A stretch of DNA of 64,000 nt. Origin: Arthrobacter sp. ISL-95. GTDB lineage: Bacteria > Actinomycetota > Actinomycetes > Actinomycetales > Micrococcaceae. The notes under the pieces were generated by a model. That model was not told the DNA's origin. It made no database searches and saw only the letters and a program-made list of their open reading frames with translations. The position numbers and the translations under genes are program-made. The stretch is taken from positions 211,894 through 275,893 of the forward strand of contig NZ_JAGGPR010000008.1 of NCBI RefSeq assembly GCF_018613695.1, read 5' to 3'. Shown here piece after piece: positions 16,005-26,923 of this stretch (positions are counted from its first letter, which is position 1; each line of letters opens with the position of its first letter).

Positions 16005-16433
16005 CTAAAGGTTCTCGCCCTGCCGTGGCCGCCACACCACAACGGCCTGCGATCGTGCACGGGGTCGCTGTCCACGGGCCAGGCTGACGACGTCACCCGC
16101 CGCACCTGCCGCGAAAATCCGCGCGTCCACGGGTGAGCGGCGGCGCGACAACTCTTCCGTCAGCTCAGCTACCCGGTACTGCAGGGCAGCAACCTGGTTT
16201 TCGAGATCGAGGATGCGTTTAATGCCTTCAAGCGAGACGCCGGACTGCGAGAGGCGCTGGACCTCCCGCAGTTTGTTGACGTCGTTCTGAGAGTAACGGC
16301 GGGACTTGCCGGGAGCACGGCTGGGCGAAACGATGCCCAAACGGTCGTACTGGCGCAACGTCTGCGGATGCATGTCGGCAAGCTCCGCAGCCACGGAGAT
16401 GACAAAGATCGGCTGGTTGACGTCGATAGCCAT
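16005..16433 (-). CDS. hspR: HspR, MerR-family heat-shock repressor
   Basis: 142 residues. N-terminal MerR winged helix (FVISVAAELADMHPQTLRQY, then GIVSPSRAPGKSRRYS) and a coiled-coil (LENQVAALQYRVAELTEELS). HspR represses the dnaK operon by binding HAIR inverted repeats, aided by DnaK as co-repressor. Last gene of dnaK-grpE-dnaJ-hspR, 10 bases after dnaJ, with GGGAGG before the ATG. Two HAIR sites are present upstream of dnaK, which supports autoregulation of the operon. Confidence 0.95.
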   Translation of the reverse strand: MAIDVNQPIFVISVAAELADMHPQTLRQYDRLGIVSPSRAPGKSRRYSQNDVNKLREVQRLSQSGVSLEGIKRILDLENQVAALQYRVAELTEELSRRRSPVDARIFAAGAAGDVVSLARGQRPRARSQAVVVWRPRQGENL

Positions 16434-16443
16434 GACCGCCTCC

Positions 16444-17424
16444 CTATAACCGGGCCTTTGCGGCCAGATCGTTACGCGGGTTTGCATCGGTGGTTGCCGC
16501 AGCGAAAGCCTTGACAGCTTCCTCTGCTTCCTTGTTCAGGTTCTGCGGAACCGCGACGTCGATTGTCACCAGCAGGTCACCGGTCGCCTTGGACGTCTTC
16601 ACCCCGCGCCCCTTCACACGGAGGGTGCGGCCTGACGGAGTTCCAGCCGGGACGCGAACCTTGACGGTGTCGCCGTCGAGCGTTGGCACCTCAATGGTGG
16701 CGCCAAGCGCCGCTTCCGCAAACGTGACGGGCACATGGATGCGGATGTTATCGCCGTTGCGGTGGAAAAAGTCGTGGGGTTTGACGCTCACCGTGATGAT
16801 GAGGTCGCCGTTGCCGGCCGGGCCAGCGTTGCCCTTGCCGCGCTGACGGACTTTCTGCCCGTCCTTGATGCCGGCGGGAATCTTGACGTCGATCACGTTG
16901 CCGTTACTCTCACGCAGGCTCACAGTGGTGCCCTTGATGGAACCGGCAAACGAGATGGACGTGGTGGCCGTACGGTCCGCGCCCTTTTGCGGTGCACGCT
17001 GGAACCCGGTGGGGCCGGCTCCGCCGAAGCCACCACCGAACAGGTCAGCGAACTCCGGAGGGATGCCGCCGCCTGCAGGTTGACGGGCACCCGGCCCGCC
17101 GCCGAACAGACCGCCAAAGAGGTCCTCAAACCCGCCGTTGGCTCCTGCTCCCCCGCGCCCGGCACCGGCACCCGGAGCGAACCGGGCACCACCCATGGCG
17201 CGGATGGCATCGTACTGTTGGCGGTCCTCGGGATTGGACAACACCGAGTAAGCCTCGGAGATGTCCTTGAACTTCTTCTCCGCTGCAGCATCGCCCGAGT
17301 TCGTATCAGGGTGATGCTCGCGGGCTAGCTTGCGATAAGCCTTCTTGATATCCGCGTCGGACGCGTCCTTGGCAATACCAAGGATCGCGTAAAAATCCTT
17401 TTCAACCCAGTCCTGGCTGGCCAA
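16444..17424 (-). CDS. dnaJ: DnaJ co-chaperone without zinc-finger domain
   Basis: 326 residues. J domain at residues 8-75 with the HPD motif (REHHPDTNS), then a Gly/Phe-rich linker and the C-terminal substrate-binding domains. The CxxCxGxG zinc-finger repeats of classical DnaJ are absent, so it is a type II (CbpA-like) protein. It stimulates DnaK ATPase and delivers unfolded clients. Start is TTG at 17424 with AAAGGAAA upstream; no other start in this frame has a better site without adding non-conserved residues. Third gene of the heat-shock operon. Confidence 0.92.
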   Translation of the reverse strand: MASQDWVEKDFYAILGIAKDASDADIKKAYRKLAREHHPDTNSGDAAAEKKFKDISEAYSVLSNPEDRQQYDAIRAMGGARFAPGAGAGRGGAGANGGFEDLFGGLFGGGPGARQPAGGGIPPEFADLFGGGFGGAGPTGFQRAPQKGADRTATTSISFAGSIKGTTVSLRESNGNVIDVKIPAGIKDGQKVRQRGKGNAGPAGNGDLIITVSVKPHDFFHRNGDNIRIHVPVTFAEAALGATIEVPTLDGDTVKVRVPAGTPSGRTLRVKGRGVKTSKATGDLLVTIDVAVPQNLNKEAEEAVKAFAAATTDANPRNDLAAKARL

Positions 17425-17511
17425 GAGCGTTTCCTTTCGTTGGGAACGAGATGGCAGTTCGTGCCAATGTTTACTCAATCATTGTCACGAACTGCCATCT
17501 CGAGAGGGGTA

Positions 17512-18171
17512 CTAGGCCGGAACCGCGACGATGACCTGAGCTGCACGCAGGACACGCTCGCCGGAGCGGTACCCGGAGCGCAGTACCTGGCTGACTGTGT
17601 CAACCTCGATGTCTTCGCCGGGCTGCTGGATGAGTGCCTCGTGGATGGTGGGGTCGAATTCGACTCCGGTATCTGCGATGCGTTCCAGTCCGTACGTCTT
17701 CAGCGCGTTCTCCAGCTTGGTGGCGATGGCGGCGAAGGGGCCGCCTTCGAGGTCACCGTGCTGGCGTGCGGCGTCGACGTCGTCCAGCACCGGGAGCAGG
17801 GAGTTCAGGACGCCGATGACGGCCATCTCTCCTGCTACGGCGCGGTCGCGTTCGACCCGCTTGCGGTAGTTGACGTACTCAGCTTGAAGGCGGAGGAGGT
17901 CGTTGCGGAGTTCCGCAGCCTGGGCTTCAGCCGCGGCACCGGAGGCTACCGATTCCTCGGCCGGCACCTCTACCCCGTTGAGGATTTCCTCAGCCTGGGA
18001 GAGGGCGTCGCCGTCCGTGGGAGCAGCGTTGCCTTCGGTGGGAGCCGCAGCTTCGCTATCAGGCTGACGTGCTTCGCCGGTCTCCGGGTCAACCTTGCGG
18101 TTGTCGCGAATAACTGGCTTACGCGGCTCGTTGCCTTCTGAGTGCTCTGCTTCGTTGCCGTGGTGAGGCAT
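17512..18171 (-). CDS. grpE: GrpE nucleotide exchange factor
   Basis: 219 residues. A long acidic, disordered N-terminus (about 75 residues) is followed by the GrpE coiled-coil (LRLQAEYVNYRKRVERDRAV) and the beta-domain (IADTGVEFDPTIHEALIQQP, then VLRSGYRSGERVLRAAQV). It promotes ADP release from DnaK. It begins only two bases after the dnaK stop, so the genes are translationally coupled. Confidence 0.96.
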   Translation of the reverse strand: MPHHGNEAEHSEGNEPRKPVIRDNRKVDPETGEARQPDSEAAAPTEGNAAPTDGDALSQAEEILNGVEVPAEESVASGAAAEAQAAELRNDLLRLQAEYVNYRKRVERDRAVAGEMAVIGVLNSLLPVLDDVDAARQHGDLEGGPFAAIATKLENALKTYGLERIADTGVEFDPTIHEALIQQPGEDIEVDTVSQVLRSGYRSGERVLRAAQVIVAVPA

Positions 18172-18173
18172 GA

Positions 18174-20126
<1,953 letters not shown>

Positions 20127-20140
20127 TCAACAATCGGCTA

Positions 20141-20161
20141 GTTGAGCGTTCTGCACTCAAC
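20141..20161. promoter_or_regulatory. HAIR operator (proximal)
   Basis: GTTGAGC-N7-ACTCAAC, matching the HspR-associated inverted repeat (CTTGAGT-N7-ACTCAAG type) in sequence and exact spacing. It overlaps the -10 region of the dnaK promoter. A further half-site GCTCAAC at 20125-20131 faces GTTGAGC, giving a second inverted pair with a 9-base spacer. Confidence 0.9.
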
Positions 20162-20187
20162 TGTACTCAGCCTCAGATTTAAGTCAA
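20160..20187 (-). promoter_or_regulatory. dnaK operon promoter
   Basis: On the minus strand, -35 TTGACT (20187-20182) and -10 TACAGT (20165-20160) are separated by 16 bases. The promoter is bracketed by two HAIR operators, so HspR bound at both would block RNA polymerase. It is read by eye; the transcription start is not known. Confidence 0.65.
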
Positions 20188-20193
20188 TCCAAA

Positions 20194-20214
20194 GTTGAGT
20201 GAAGTACGCTCAAC
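20194..20214. promoter_or_regulatory. HAIR operator (distal)
   Basis: GTTGAGT-N7-GCTCAAC, a second HspR-type inverted repeat with the exact N7 spacer, just upstream of the -35 element. The remaining 150 bases up to the DUF817 gene hold no feature I can support. Confidence 0.9.
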
Positions 20215-20364
20215 TTAGTTTTTTGAGCCCAAAGAAGCCCCGGAATTCCGCGGCTGGATGGCTGGTTTCGCCTACGGTGAACTGGCAGACTGACGCGATG
20301 GAGTTCACGGGCCTCACCCGAGTTGCCGACGTCGAACCCTTGCTTCAGGCGCGCCGCATGGCAC

Positions 20365-21273
20365 TCAAGGCGCTACGCGGCGAAGCCTAGGAACCTCCGG
20401 GGTGCCAGAGGCGTCGAGCGGCTCCGGCTTGTACACCCATGCCACCAGCACCACCGAGATGATCATCAGCAGGAACCACGCCAAAAGCTTGTCTATGGAG
20501 ACCGCCTGCCAGCCCTCGAGCTGGTTCGGATACAGCCACGCACGCGACCATGTGCCGATGTTCTCGGCGAACCAGATGAACAGCGCCACCAGCAGGAACG
20601 ACACCAGAATGGGCATGCGGAAGCGGCGCCGGAACACCCTGAAGTGCATGACGCACCGCCCGTAGACAAGCACGACGGCGGCCAGCAGCACCCAGCGGAG
20701 GTCCAAGATGTAGTGGTGCGAGAAGAAGTTCACGTAAATCGCGCCGGCCACAAGAGCCGTGATCCACCGGCGCGGGTACCGATCGAAGCGGAGGTCGAAC
20801 AGTCGGAAAACCCGCACCATATAGGAACCCACTGCGGCGTACATGAACCCGCTGAACAACGGCACGGCCCCGATGCGCAGGACACCCTCGGCCTCGTAGG
20901 CCCAGGATCCGACGTCCGTTTTGAACAGTTCCATCACGGTCCCCACCACGTGGAACAGCAGGATCACCCGTAGCTCGCGGAGCGTCTCAAGTTTGAAACT
21001 GATCATCAGAACCTGAATAACGACGGCGGCGAGGGTGAGGAAGTCGTTCCGGGCAAGGCCCGCATGGTCCGGGTACCAGAGCCGGGCTGCGATGATCACC
21101 GCGAGCAACGCTGCGCCGAACACACAAGCCCACGCCTGTTTCAGTCCGAAGACGACGAACTCCGTGAGCCTCTCGCGCATCCGACCCCCGCGGGCTCGGT
21201 CGAGATACCCATGGGCGAGATCGTCAATGGACTGCTCAACCGAGGAGAAGTTACGCACCATGAGGCGCCTCAT
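20365..21273 (-). CDS. DUF817 family membrane protein
   Basis: 302 residues with about eight membrane helices. The sequence pattern (FGLKQAWACVFGAALLAVI, LLFHVVGTVMELFKTDVGSW, and HYILDLRW late in the protein) is that of DUF817, an integral membrane family of unknown function. It overlaps the preceding MpaB-like gene: the start may be ATG at 21273 or ATG at 21261, both inside that gene, so the two are cotranscribed. The charged tail KPEPLDASGTPEVPRLRRV is cytoplasmic or external depending on topology. Confidence 0.8.
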   Translation of the reverse strand: MRRLMVRNFSSVEQSIDDLAHGYLDRARGGRMRERLTEFVVFGLKQAWACVFGAALLAVIIAARLWYPDHAGLARNDFLTLAAVVIQVLMISFKLETLRELRVILLFHVVGTVMELFKTDVGSWAYEAEGVLRIGAVPLFSGFMYAAVGSYMVRVFRLFDLRFDRYPRRWITALVAGAIYVNFFSHHYILDLRWVLLAAVVLVYGRCVMHFRVFRRRFRMPILVSFLLVALFIWFAENIGTWSRAWLYPNQLEGWQAVSIDKLLAWFLLMIISVVLVAWVYKPEPLDASGTPEVPRLRRVAP

Positions 21274-22042
21274 CTGGGTTGAGTTGGCTCAAGTAGTAGT
21301 CCCTAGGCCAGTGGCGGAGCCGCTGCGGCAGCCGCGGATAAACGCGTCCCAAGATGCGCATGGTCTGTTTGAAGCGCCGCGCCTGACCCGGCCCCCATTC
21401 GAATCCGAAACCTTCACGAACGTGCTCGGGCAACAAGCCCGCAGTGAGGAAGCGGGCCAGCGGCATGGCCAAGCGCATCAGGGCAGGAGCTGCTGCCGGG
21501 TAGAGCAAGTCTTGGGCGATTTTGCGGGCTTTCTCGTCGGGCCGCAACAGTGCCACGTGCCCGTCCCAGTACTCAGCAAAGGCGGCACGATCAGCAGGCC
21601 ACTTATTCGGCGGGAGCTGCAGCTCCGTCCCGATCCTCGCATAGTCGCGGTACATGAGGTCCGCGGTTTCGTCATCGAGCGGTCCGTGAACCTGCTGGTA
21701 AACGGTCACCGCGGTGTCGTAAAGGGTGGCGACAACCCAAAGCTGGGAATCGGCGTCAAAGGCGTTGTAGCCGGCGGATGTGCCGTCAGCGTTCCGGCGA
21801 ACCGGCGTGTGGGCCCGGTTGACCGCCCGGCGTACGGCCGCGACCTGCTCTTCGGTGCCGTAAACCACAGCGTAAACATAGGTCAGCGTGGCCCGAAGCC
21901 TGTCCTGCGGCCTGTGCGCGAAGTTGCTGTGGTCCGCAACGCCATGGCCAACCCGGGGATCGGCGATTTGAAGGAGGATCGCGCGGCCTGCACCGGCCAG
22001 AAGAACACCTTCCGCGCCAATGTCTGCAAGTCCTCGAGCCAT
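21251..22042 (-). CDS. oxygenase MpaB family (DUF2236) protein
   Basis: 263 residues. Family features include DPRVGHGVADHSNFAHRP near residue 30, YGTEEQVAAVRRAVNRAH, and DSQLWVVATLYDTAVTVYQ, the conserved His/Asp-rich segments of DUF2236. The family includes the fungal MpaB oxygenase and latex-clearing-protein-like haem oxygenases, so a haem- or metal-dependent oxidative role is plausible; the substrate is unknown. It begins 17 bases after the TetR gene and overlaps DUF817, forming a three-gene unit with them. Confidence 0.75.
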   Translation of the reverse strand: MARGLADIGAEGVLLAGAGRAILLQIADPRVGHGVADHSNFAHRPQDRLRATLTYVYAVVYGTEEQVAAVRRAVNRAHTPVRRNADGTSAGYNAFDADSQLWVVATLYDTAVTVYQQVHGPLDDETADLMYRDYARIGTELQLPPNKWPADRAAFAEYWDGHVALLRPDEKARKIAQDLLYPAAAPALMRLAMPLARFLTAGLLPEHVREGFGFEWGPGQARRFKQTMRILGRVYPRLPQRLRHWPRDYYLSQLNPDEAPHGA

Positions 22043-22059
22043 CTGAATACTGTAGCGCC

Positions 22060-22803
22060 CTAGCCTTGGAGCCCTACGACGCCCTGCAGCACTCTCAGTT
22101 GATGCTCGAACAGCTCATCCCTCGCGGTGAAAGTGTCCGGGCCGTACTGCCCAAACACCTCGAAACTGACGGCACCGAACACCGACGTCCACACCAACAC
22201 CCCCCGCGTCAATGAAGTATCGGGCGCCGCGAGATTCAGCTCGGCCCGAATGGCTGCGAGGTCCGCGGCCAGCTTTTCGGGAATCACGACGGCGGGGAGC
22301 ACCTCGGCGTTGAGCGCACCTGCCCTGTACGCGGCATCAAAGATACCCACGAGGCGAACGATGACTCGCGTTCCCGGGACGGTAGTGCGCTCGCCCGGAG
22401 CCTGGTACCCGGGTACCGGGCTGCCGAAAAGCAGGGAGTAGCTGGCGGGTTCACGGATGGCCCAGCTGCGGACCGCCTTTGCGAGCGCTATGAACTGTCC
22501 GGCGAAGTCATCCTCCGGCATAGCGTCCACTGCTGCGCCCACCTCGTCGCCCAGCTCGTTGTACCCATCTATGAGCAGGAGCGTGAGGAGTTCGTCGCGG
22601 TTTTGGACATACCGATAGACAGCTGACGAAACGACGCCGAGATCCCTTGCGACAGCGCGCAGGGATAAGGCGGCTGCGCCGTGGAGGGCAAGGTGCTCGC
22701 GCCCCAAGCGGGTGATGTCGGCGATTGTTTGCATGCGCGCCCGCTCCCGCGGAGTGGGGGGCTTTGTCTTGGCCTTGGCTGGGGTGGGTTCGGCTGACGT
22801 CAT
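22060..22803 (-). CDS. TetR family regulator with WHG-type C-terminal domain
   Basis: 247 residues. The N-terminal helix-turn-helix (residues about 25-70: LSLRAVARDLGVVSSAVYRY) is followed by a WHG-type ligand domain (REPASYSLLFGSPVPGYQAP). The start at 22803 (MTSAEPTPAK) is chosen because the long upstream frame runs through the divergent promoter. Two palindromes (22844 and 22892) lie between it and the divergent epimerase-like gene, so it probably controls both that gene and its own operon with MpaB and DUF817. Confidence 0.88.
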   Translation of the reverse strand: MTSAEPTPAKAKTKPPTPRERARMQTIADITRLGREHLALHGAAALSLRAVARDLGVVSSAVYRYVQNRDELLTLLLIDGYNELGDEVGAAVDAMPEDDFAGQFIALAKAVRSWAIREPASYSLLFGSPVPGYQAPGERTTVPGTRVIVRLVGIFDAAYRAGALNAEVLPAVVIPEKLAADLAAIRAELNLAAPDTSLTRGVLVWTSVFGAVSFEVFGQYGPDTFTARDELFEHQLRVLQGVVGLQG

Positions 22804-22843
22804 GCCAATAGCTTGCCACAAGGGAGAGCGCCGCCAACAATTG

Positions 22844-22856
22844 AGAGCACTGCTCT
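22844..22856. promoter_or_regulatory. TetR operator copy 1
   Basis: AGAGCACTGCTCT, a palindrome around one central base. It repeats, with the centre inverted, at 22892. It overlaps a possible -35 (TTGACT at 22856-22861) of the divergent rightward gene; CATTCT at 22879-22884 is a possible -10 with a 17-base spacer. Confidence 0.75.
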
Positions 22857-22891
22857 TGACTTTGCGTTGCGTAACGCTCATTCTGGATTCA

Positions 22892-22906
22892 AAGAGCAGT
22901 GCTCTT
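22892..22906. promoter_or_regulatory. TetR operator copy 2
   Basis: AAGAGCAGTGCTCTT, a 7-1-7 palindrome, 48 bases from copy 1. It is placed just downstream of the possible -10 of the epimerase-like gene, as expected for repression. Confidence 0.75.
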
Positions 22907-22948
22907 GCTTTGATTTTCAAAGTGAAAACAACCTGAAAGAAGGACCAC

Positions 22949-23893
22949 ATGTATGTCGTCACCGGAGCAGGGCCCGTAGGTTACACAGTCGCGGAACAGC
23001 TCGCAGAGCAGGGGCATGACGTGCGAGTCCTCACCCGATCAGGCAGCGGCCCGGACCATCCACTGGTAGAGCGTCTGCAGGTGGACGCGTCCGATCGCGA
23101 ACAGCTCTCCCAAGCCATCGCCGGTGCCAGCGCAGTCTTCCACTGCATCCACGCTTCCGCTTACCGGGCATCAACGTGGGCCGCCGAACTCCCCCAAGCC
23201 GAGCAAGTGGTGATGGACGCAGCGGCGGCCGCGGGCGCCGTCGTCGTCTTCCCTGAAAGCCTCTATTCGTACAGCAAGCCGGACCGGATCATGACCGAAT
23301 CGAGCCCGCGGGAAGCCACAGGGGGCAAGCGCGGGATCCGCGTCCAGCTGCTGAAAGCACGTGAGGCGCACACTGCCAATACCGTGAGCGTCATAGCAGG
23401 AGACTTCTTTGGGCCGCGCGTGAAAATGGCCCACGCCGGGGAACGCATGGTCCCCTTGGTCCTGGCGGGCAAGCGAATCCAGGCAATCGGAAGCGCGGAT
23501 CAGCCTCACTCTTTCACCTACGTTCCGGACCTCGCCGCGGCCATGATCGCCGCAGCATTGAATCCCCAGCTATGGAACATCGTGCTGCACGCGCCCACCG
23601 GCCCGCCGATGACCCAGCGCGAAATGGCCGCAGCCTACGCCGGCGCTGCAGGAGTGTCCGTCGCAAAAGTGAGCGCCGTGCCGGGTTTGGTTTTGCGGGC
23701 AGCAGGCCTCTTCTCCATTGACATGCGTGAACTGGCAGAAATGCTGTACCAGTTTGAGCGTCCGTTCGTGATGGACTCGGCCGCAAGCCAGCGGATGCTC
23801 GGACTTGAACCCACACCCTTGGGGGAAGCAGCAGCGGCCACGGTGGCGTGGTGGCGGGGCACCGCGCGGCGGGAGGGTCGCATGATGGGCTGA
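22949..23893 (+). CDS. NAD-dependent epimerase/dehydratase family protein
   Basis: 314 residues. The N-terminal Rossmann fold starts MYVVTGAGPVGYTVAEQLAE (TGAGPVG nucleotide loop). ESLYSYSKPDR occupies the region where extended SDR enzymes carry the Ser/Tyr active-site residues, but a canonical YxxxK is not obvious. Substrate unknown. Ribosome site GAAAGAAGGA before the ATG. It is divergent from a TetR gene with two operators between them, so it is probably induced by the TetR ligand. Confidence 0.82.
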   Translation: MYVVTGAGPVGYTVAEQLAEQGHDVRVLTRSGSGPDHPLVERLQVDASDREQLSQAIAGASAVFHCIHASAYRASTWAAELPQAEQVVMDAAAAAGAVVVFPESLYSYSKPDRIMTESSPREATGGKRGIRVQLLKAREAHTANTVSVIAGDFFGPRVKMAHAGERMVPLVLAGKRIQAIGSADQPHSFTYVPDLAAAMIAAALNPQLWNIVLHAPTGPPMTQREMAAAYAGAAGVSVAKVSAVPGLVLRAAGLFSIDMRELAEMLYQFERPFVMDSAASQRMLGLEPTPLGEAAAATVAWWRGTARREGRMMG

Positions 23894-23913
23894 AGGGGGC
23901 TAACCTGACGCGC

Positions 23914-24423
23914 ATGGCCCCATCAACATCGCCTGCGCGAGCATGGGTCGGCACGGTTCTGTTCCTGTTCCTCGCTCCTGGCGTCGTTGCGGGATTCATT
24001 CCGTGGCTCATCTCCGGCTGGCGTTGGCGCGACTGGGGCAGCGCCGCCGGGATCGTGGCGGTATCCTCCTGGATCGCCATTGGCGTCGGGGTGGCTTTCC
24101 TGCTGCACGCTTTCGCACTGTTCGCCCTGCACCGCGGTACGCCCGCTCCGATCGCCCCAACCCAGACGCTCGTGGTGACCGGCGTTTACCGTTTTGTGCG
24201 GAATCCGATGTACCTCTCGGTTCTCAGCATCATTCTCGGCCAAGCCTTGCTGTTCGCCAGCTGGGCGCTGGTCATTTATGCACTGCTCGCTCTGACCGCC
24301 GTGGTCGCTTTCGTGAAGGGGTACGAGGAGCCTACTCTCACCGAGACCTATGGCGAGCAGTACCTCACCTACCGACGTAACGTCCCTGGGTGGTGGCCAA
24401 GGCTCACGCCGTGGCATGGCTGA
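23914..24423 (+). CDS. isoprenylcysteine carboxyl methyltransferase-like membrane protein
   Basis: 169 residues with about four membrane helices. The C-terminal motif GVYRFVRNPMYLSVL followed by YGEQYLTYRRNVPGWWP is characteristic of ICMT/PEMT-like membrane methyltransferases, which bind S-adenosylmethionine. Bacterial members methylate diverse lipophilic substrates, so no specific reaction is claimed. The start at 23914 (MAPSTSPA) is favoured; earlier starts overlap the upstream gene. Confidence 0.78.
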   Translation: MAPSTSPARAWVGTVLFLFLAPGVVAGFIPWLISGWRWRDWGSAAGIVAVSSWIAIGVGVAFLLHAFALFALHRGTPAPIAPTQTLVVTGVYRFVRNPMYLSVLSIILGQALLFASWALVIYALLALTAVVAFVKGYEEPTLTETYGEQYLTYRRNVPGWWPRLTPWHG

Positions 24424-24493
24424 CGGCGACATTACCGTCCGCGGCTGGCATACTCAGACCCATCGCTCCACCACCTCAACAACGGGGGCATGA

Positions 24494-26923
24494 GTGCCAA
24501 ACGAGAACCAGCACCCCGGCGCTGCCATCCAACAAAGGGCGGCCTCGGCGCAAGGCCTAAGCACTGCCGAGGTTGCCGAGAGGGTGGCCGCGGGGCAAAC
24601 CAACGCGTTCGTCCAGGACACCAGCCGCAGTGTGTGGAGCATCGTCCGCGCCAACGTGCTCACCCTGTTCAACGGCATCATCTTGGCCTGCTTCATTGTT
24701 CTGTTCGCGATTGGTCGCTGGCAGGATGCGCTCTTTGGCTTCAGTGCTGTGGCCAACGCGGTGATCGGCAGCGTCCAGGAGTACCGGGCAAAGCGGGCAT
24801 TGGACCGTTTGGCACTTCTGAATGCACCGCATGCCCGGGTGATGCGTGAAGGTTCCGAGGCGGAAATTGCCCTGGATGACGTGGTGTTGGACGACACCCT
24901 CATCCTGAGGGCCGGTGACCAAGTGCCCGCGGACGGAGTGCTGACCGGCTCGCGTGGACTCCAAGTGGATGAATCCATGCTCACCGGCGAGTCCGACGCC
25001 GTTGAAAAGGAGGACGGGGACCGCGTCTTGTCCGGCTCTGTTGTAGTGGCAGGCGAAGGCTCAGCGGTAGTGGACCGGGTGGGCGCGGACTCCTTCGCCA
25101 ACTCCCTCGCTGCCGAAGCCAAACGGTTCTCGCTGGTGGCCTCTGAGCTCCGCTCCTCGATCGACCGTGTCCTGAAATGGGTGACCTGGTTTGTCGGTCC
25201 CGTGGCGCTGTTGGTTTTGAACGCACAGATGATGGCCCAGGGCGGGTGGGCCGAAGCCTCTGCAAGTGGAGCGTGGCGTGAGGCGGCGACGGCGACTATT
25301 GCCGCCGTCGTCGCCATGGTCCCCCTGGGCCTGGTGCTGATGACCAGCATTACCTTCGCCGTCGGGGCTGTGAAACTGGCCCGGCAACAGGTCCTGGTGC
25401 AGGAGCTCCCAGCCGTAGAGGGGCTGGCTCGCGTGGATATCATCTGCTTGGACAAGACCGGGACGCTCACCCAAGGCGACATCGTTTTCGACGCGGCGCA
25501 CCCCCTCACCGCCCGGCCCGGTTGGGAGTCCGTTCTTTCCTGGTATGGCGTGCAGAAAGATGCCAACGCAACGGCCCGCAGTCTCAAGGGGCACTTCAAC
25601 GATCCAGCCGGCGTCCCGCTTGATCGGGTGCCGTTCTCCTCCGCCCGTAAGTGGAGCGCGGTGATCTTCGACGACGGAATGTGGGTTCTGGGCGGGCCGG
25701 AAATGGTGTTCCCGGCGCGCAACCACAGCGATCCCGTGCTTCAGCAACTCGCCACGCAAGCAGTGGAGTTGGCAGCCACCGGCCGGCGCACCCTGGTCCT
25801 GGCACACGGCACGCCCACTGACGACGAGACCGTTCCCGCCGATGCTGTCCCGGTAGTGCTCCTGACGTTCAAGGAGAACATCCGACCCGATGCTGCCGAG
25901 ACACTCACGTATTTCGCAGCGCAGGACGTGGATGTCCGGATCATTTCCGGTGACAACCCCCAGACGGTTGCCGCCATCGCCCGGGAAGTGGGGCTGGATG
26001 CACCCTACGGCTTTGATGCGAGGGAACTGCCCGACGACGACCAGGAACTTCTTGAGACCATCAACAACCACGTTGTCTTCGGCCGGGTAACCCCGGACCA
26101 GAAGAAGAGGATCGTGGTGACGTTGAAGGGTGCGGGCCGCACAGTGGCCATGACCGGCGACGGCGTCAATGATGCCTTGGCCATCAAGGAAGCAGACATC
26201 GGGGTGGCCATGAATTCCGGTGCCGCTGCCACTAAGGCGGTGGCTCGGTTGGTGCTCCTGGACGGCAAGTTCTCCCACCTGCCCAGCGTGGTTGCCGAGG
26301 GCCGCCAAGTGATTGCCAACATTGAGCGCGTCTCCATGCTGTTCCTCACCAAGACCGCCTACGCCACCTTCCTTGCCATCGCGTTCGGCATCCTCCTGCT
26401 GCCTTTCCCGTTTCTTCCACGGCAACTCTCGGTCACGGATGGCCTGACTATCGGCATACCCGCGTTCTTCCTGGCCTTGCTGCCCAACGCCCAGCGCTAC
26501 ATTCCCGGTTTCCTGCGGCGCTCGCTGACGTTTGCCGTGCCGGCCGGCGTCTCCGTGACCTTGGGGCTCGCCTCCTACGCCCGCCTTGCCGCAAATATGC
26601 AGATTCCGGAAGCGGAGATCCGGACCGGGTCAACGCTTATCCTGGCAATCATCGGCATCTGGATCCTGGTGGTGCTCTCGCGTCCGGTCACCCGTTTCAA
26701 GGGCCTGGTCATCGGGGCGATGATGATCGGGCTGGTGTTGGTGTATTCCGTGCCGATCGCCCGCGATTTCCTGCAATTCACCGACCCAACGCTGCCCACG
26801 GCACTACTCGTCCTGGGAACGTCGGCGGCGTGCGTCGGGCTGATCGAAATCGTCCGCTTCGTTCACCGCCGCGTGGCGTACCGGGACGCTCAGGATGCCC
26901 TGCGTCAGCGCGCCTCGAAATAG
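24494..26923 (+). CDS. P-type cation-transporting ATPase (CtpE-like)
   Basis: 809 residues. Actuator domain with LTGESDAV, phosphorylation site DKTGTLT with Asp320, and hinge MTGDGVNDALAIKEADIG. Membrane helices occur at about residues 50-95, 225-295 and 600-790. It lacks N-terminal metal-binding domains and CPx motifs, so it is not a heavy-metal exporter. Overall layout resembles mycobacterial CtpE, linked to calcium transport; this assignment is by resemblance only. Start is GTG at 24494 after GGGGGC. Its end overlaps the convergent gene by 19 bases. Confidence 0.88.
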   Translation: MPNENQHPGAAIQQRAASAQGLSTAEVAERVAAGQTNAFVQDTSRSVWSIVRANVLTLFNGIILACFIVLFAIGRWQDALFGFSAVANAVIGSVQEYRAKRALDRLALLNAPHARVMREGSEAEIALDDVVLDDTLILRAGDQVPADGVLTGSRGLQVDESMLTGESDAVEKEDGDRVLSGSVVVAGEGSAVVDRVGADSFANSLAAEAKRFSLVASELRSSIDRVLKWVTWFVGPVALLVLNAQMMAQGGWAEASASGAWREAATATIAAVVAMVPLGLVLMTSITFAVGAVKLARQQVLVQELPAVEGLARVDIICLDKTGTLTQGDIVFDAAHPLTARPGWESVLSWYGVQKDANATARSLKGHFNDPAGVPLDRVPFSSARKWSAVIFDDGMWVLGGPEMVFPARNHSDPVLQQLATQAVELAATGRRTLVLAHGTPTDDETVPADAVPVVLLTFKENIRPDAAETLTYFAAQDVDVRIISGDNPQTVAAIAREVGLDAPYGFDARELPDDDQELLETINNHVVFGRVTPDQKKRIVVTLKGAGRTVAMTGDGVNDALAIKEADIGVAMNSGAAATKAVARLVLLDGKFSHLPSVVAEGRQVIANIERVSMLFLTKTAYATFLAIAFGILLLPFPFLPRQLSVTDGLTIGIPAFFLALLPNAQRYIPGFLRRSLTFAVPAGVSVTLGLASYARLAANMQIPEAEIRTGSTLILAIIGIWILVVLSRPVTRFKGLVIGAMMIGLVLVYSVPIARDFLQFTDPTLPTALLVLGTSAACVGLIEIVRFVHRRVAYRDAQDALRQRASK

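Noticed and set aside
20199..20390. 63-codon frame upstream of dnaK on the plus strand
   Set aside because: It begins inside the HAIR operator, has no ribosome site and overlaps the end of the DUF817 gene.
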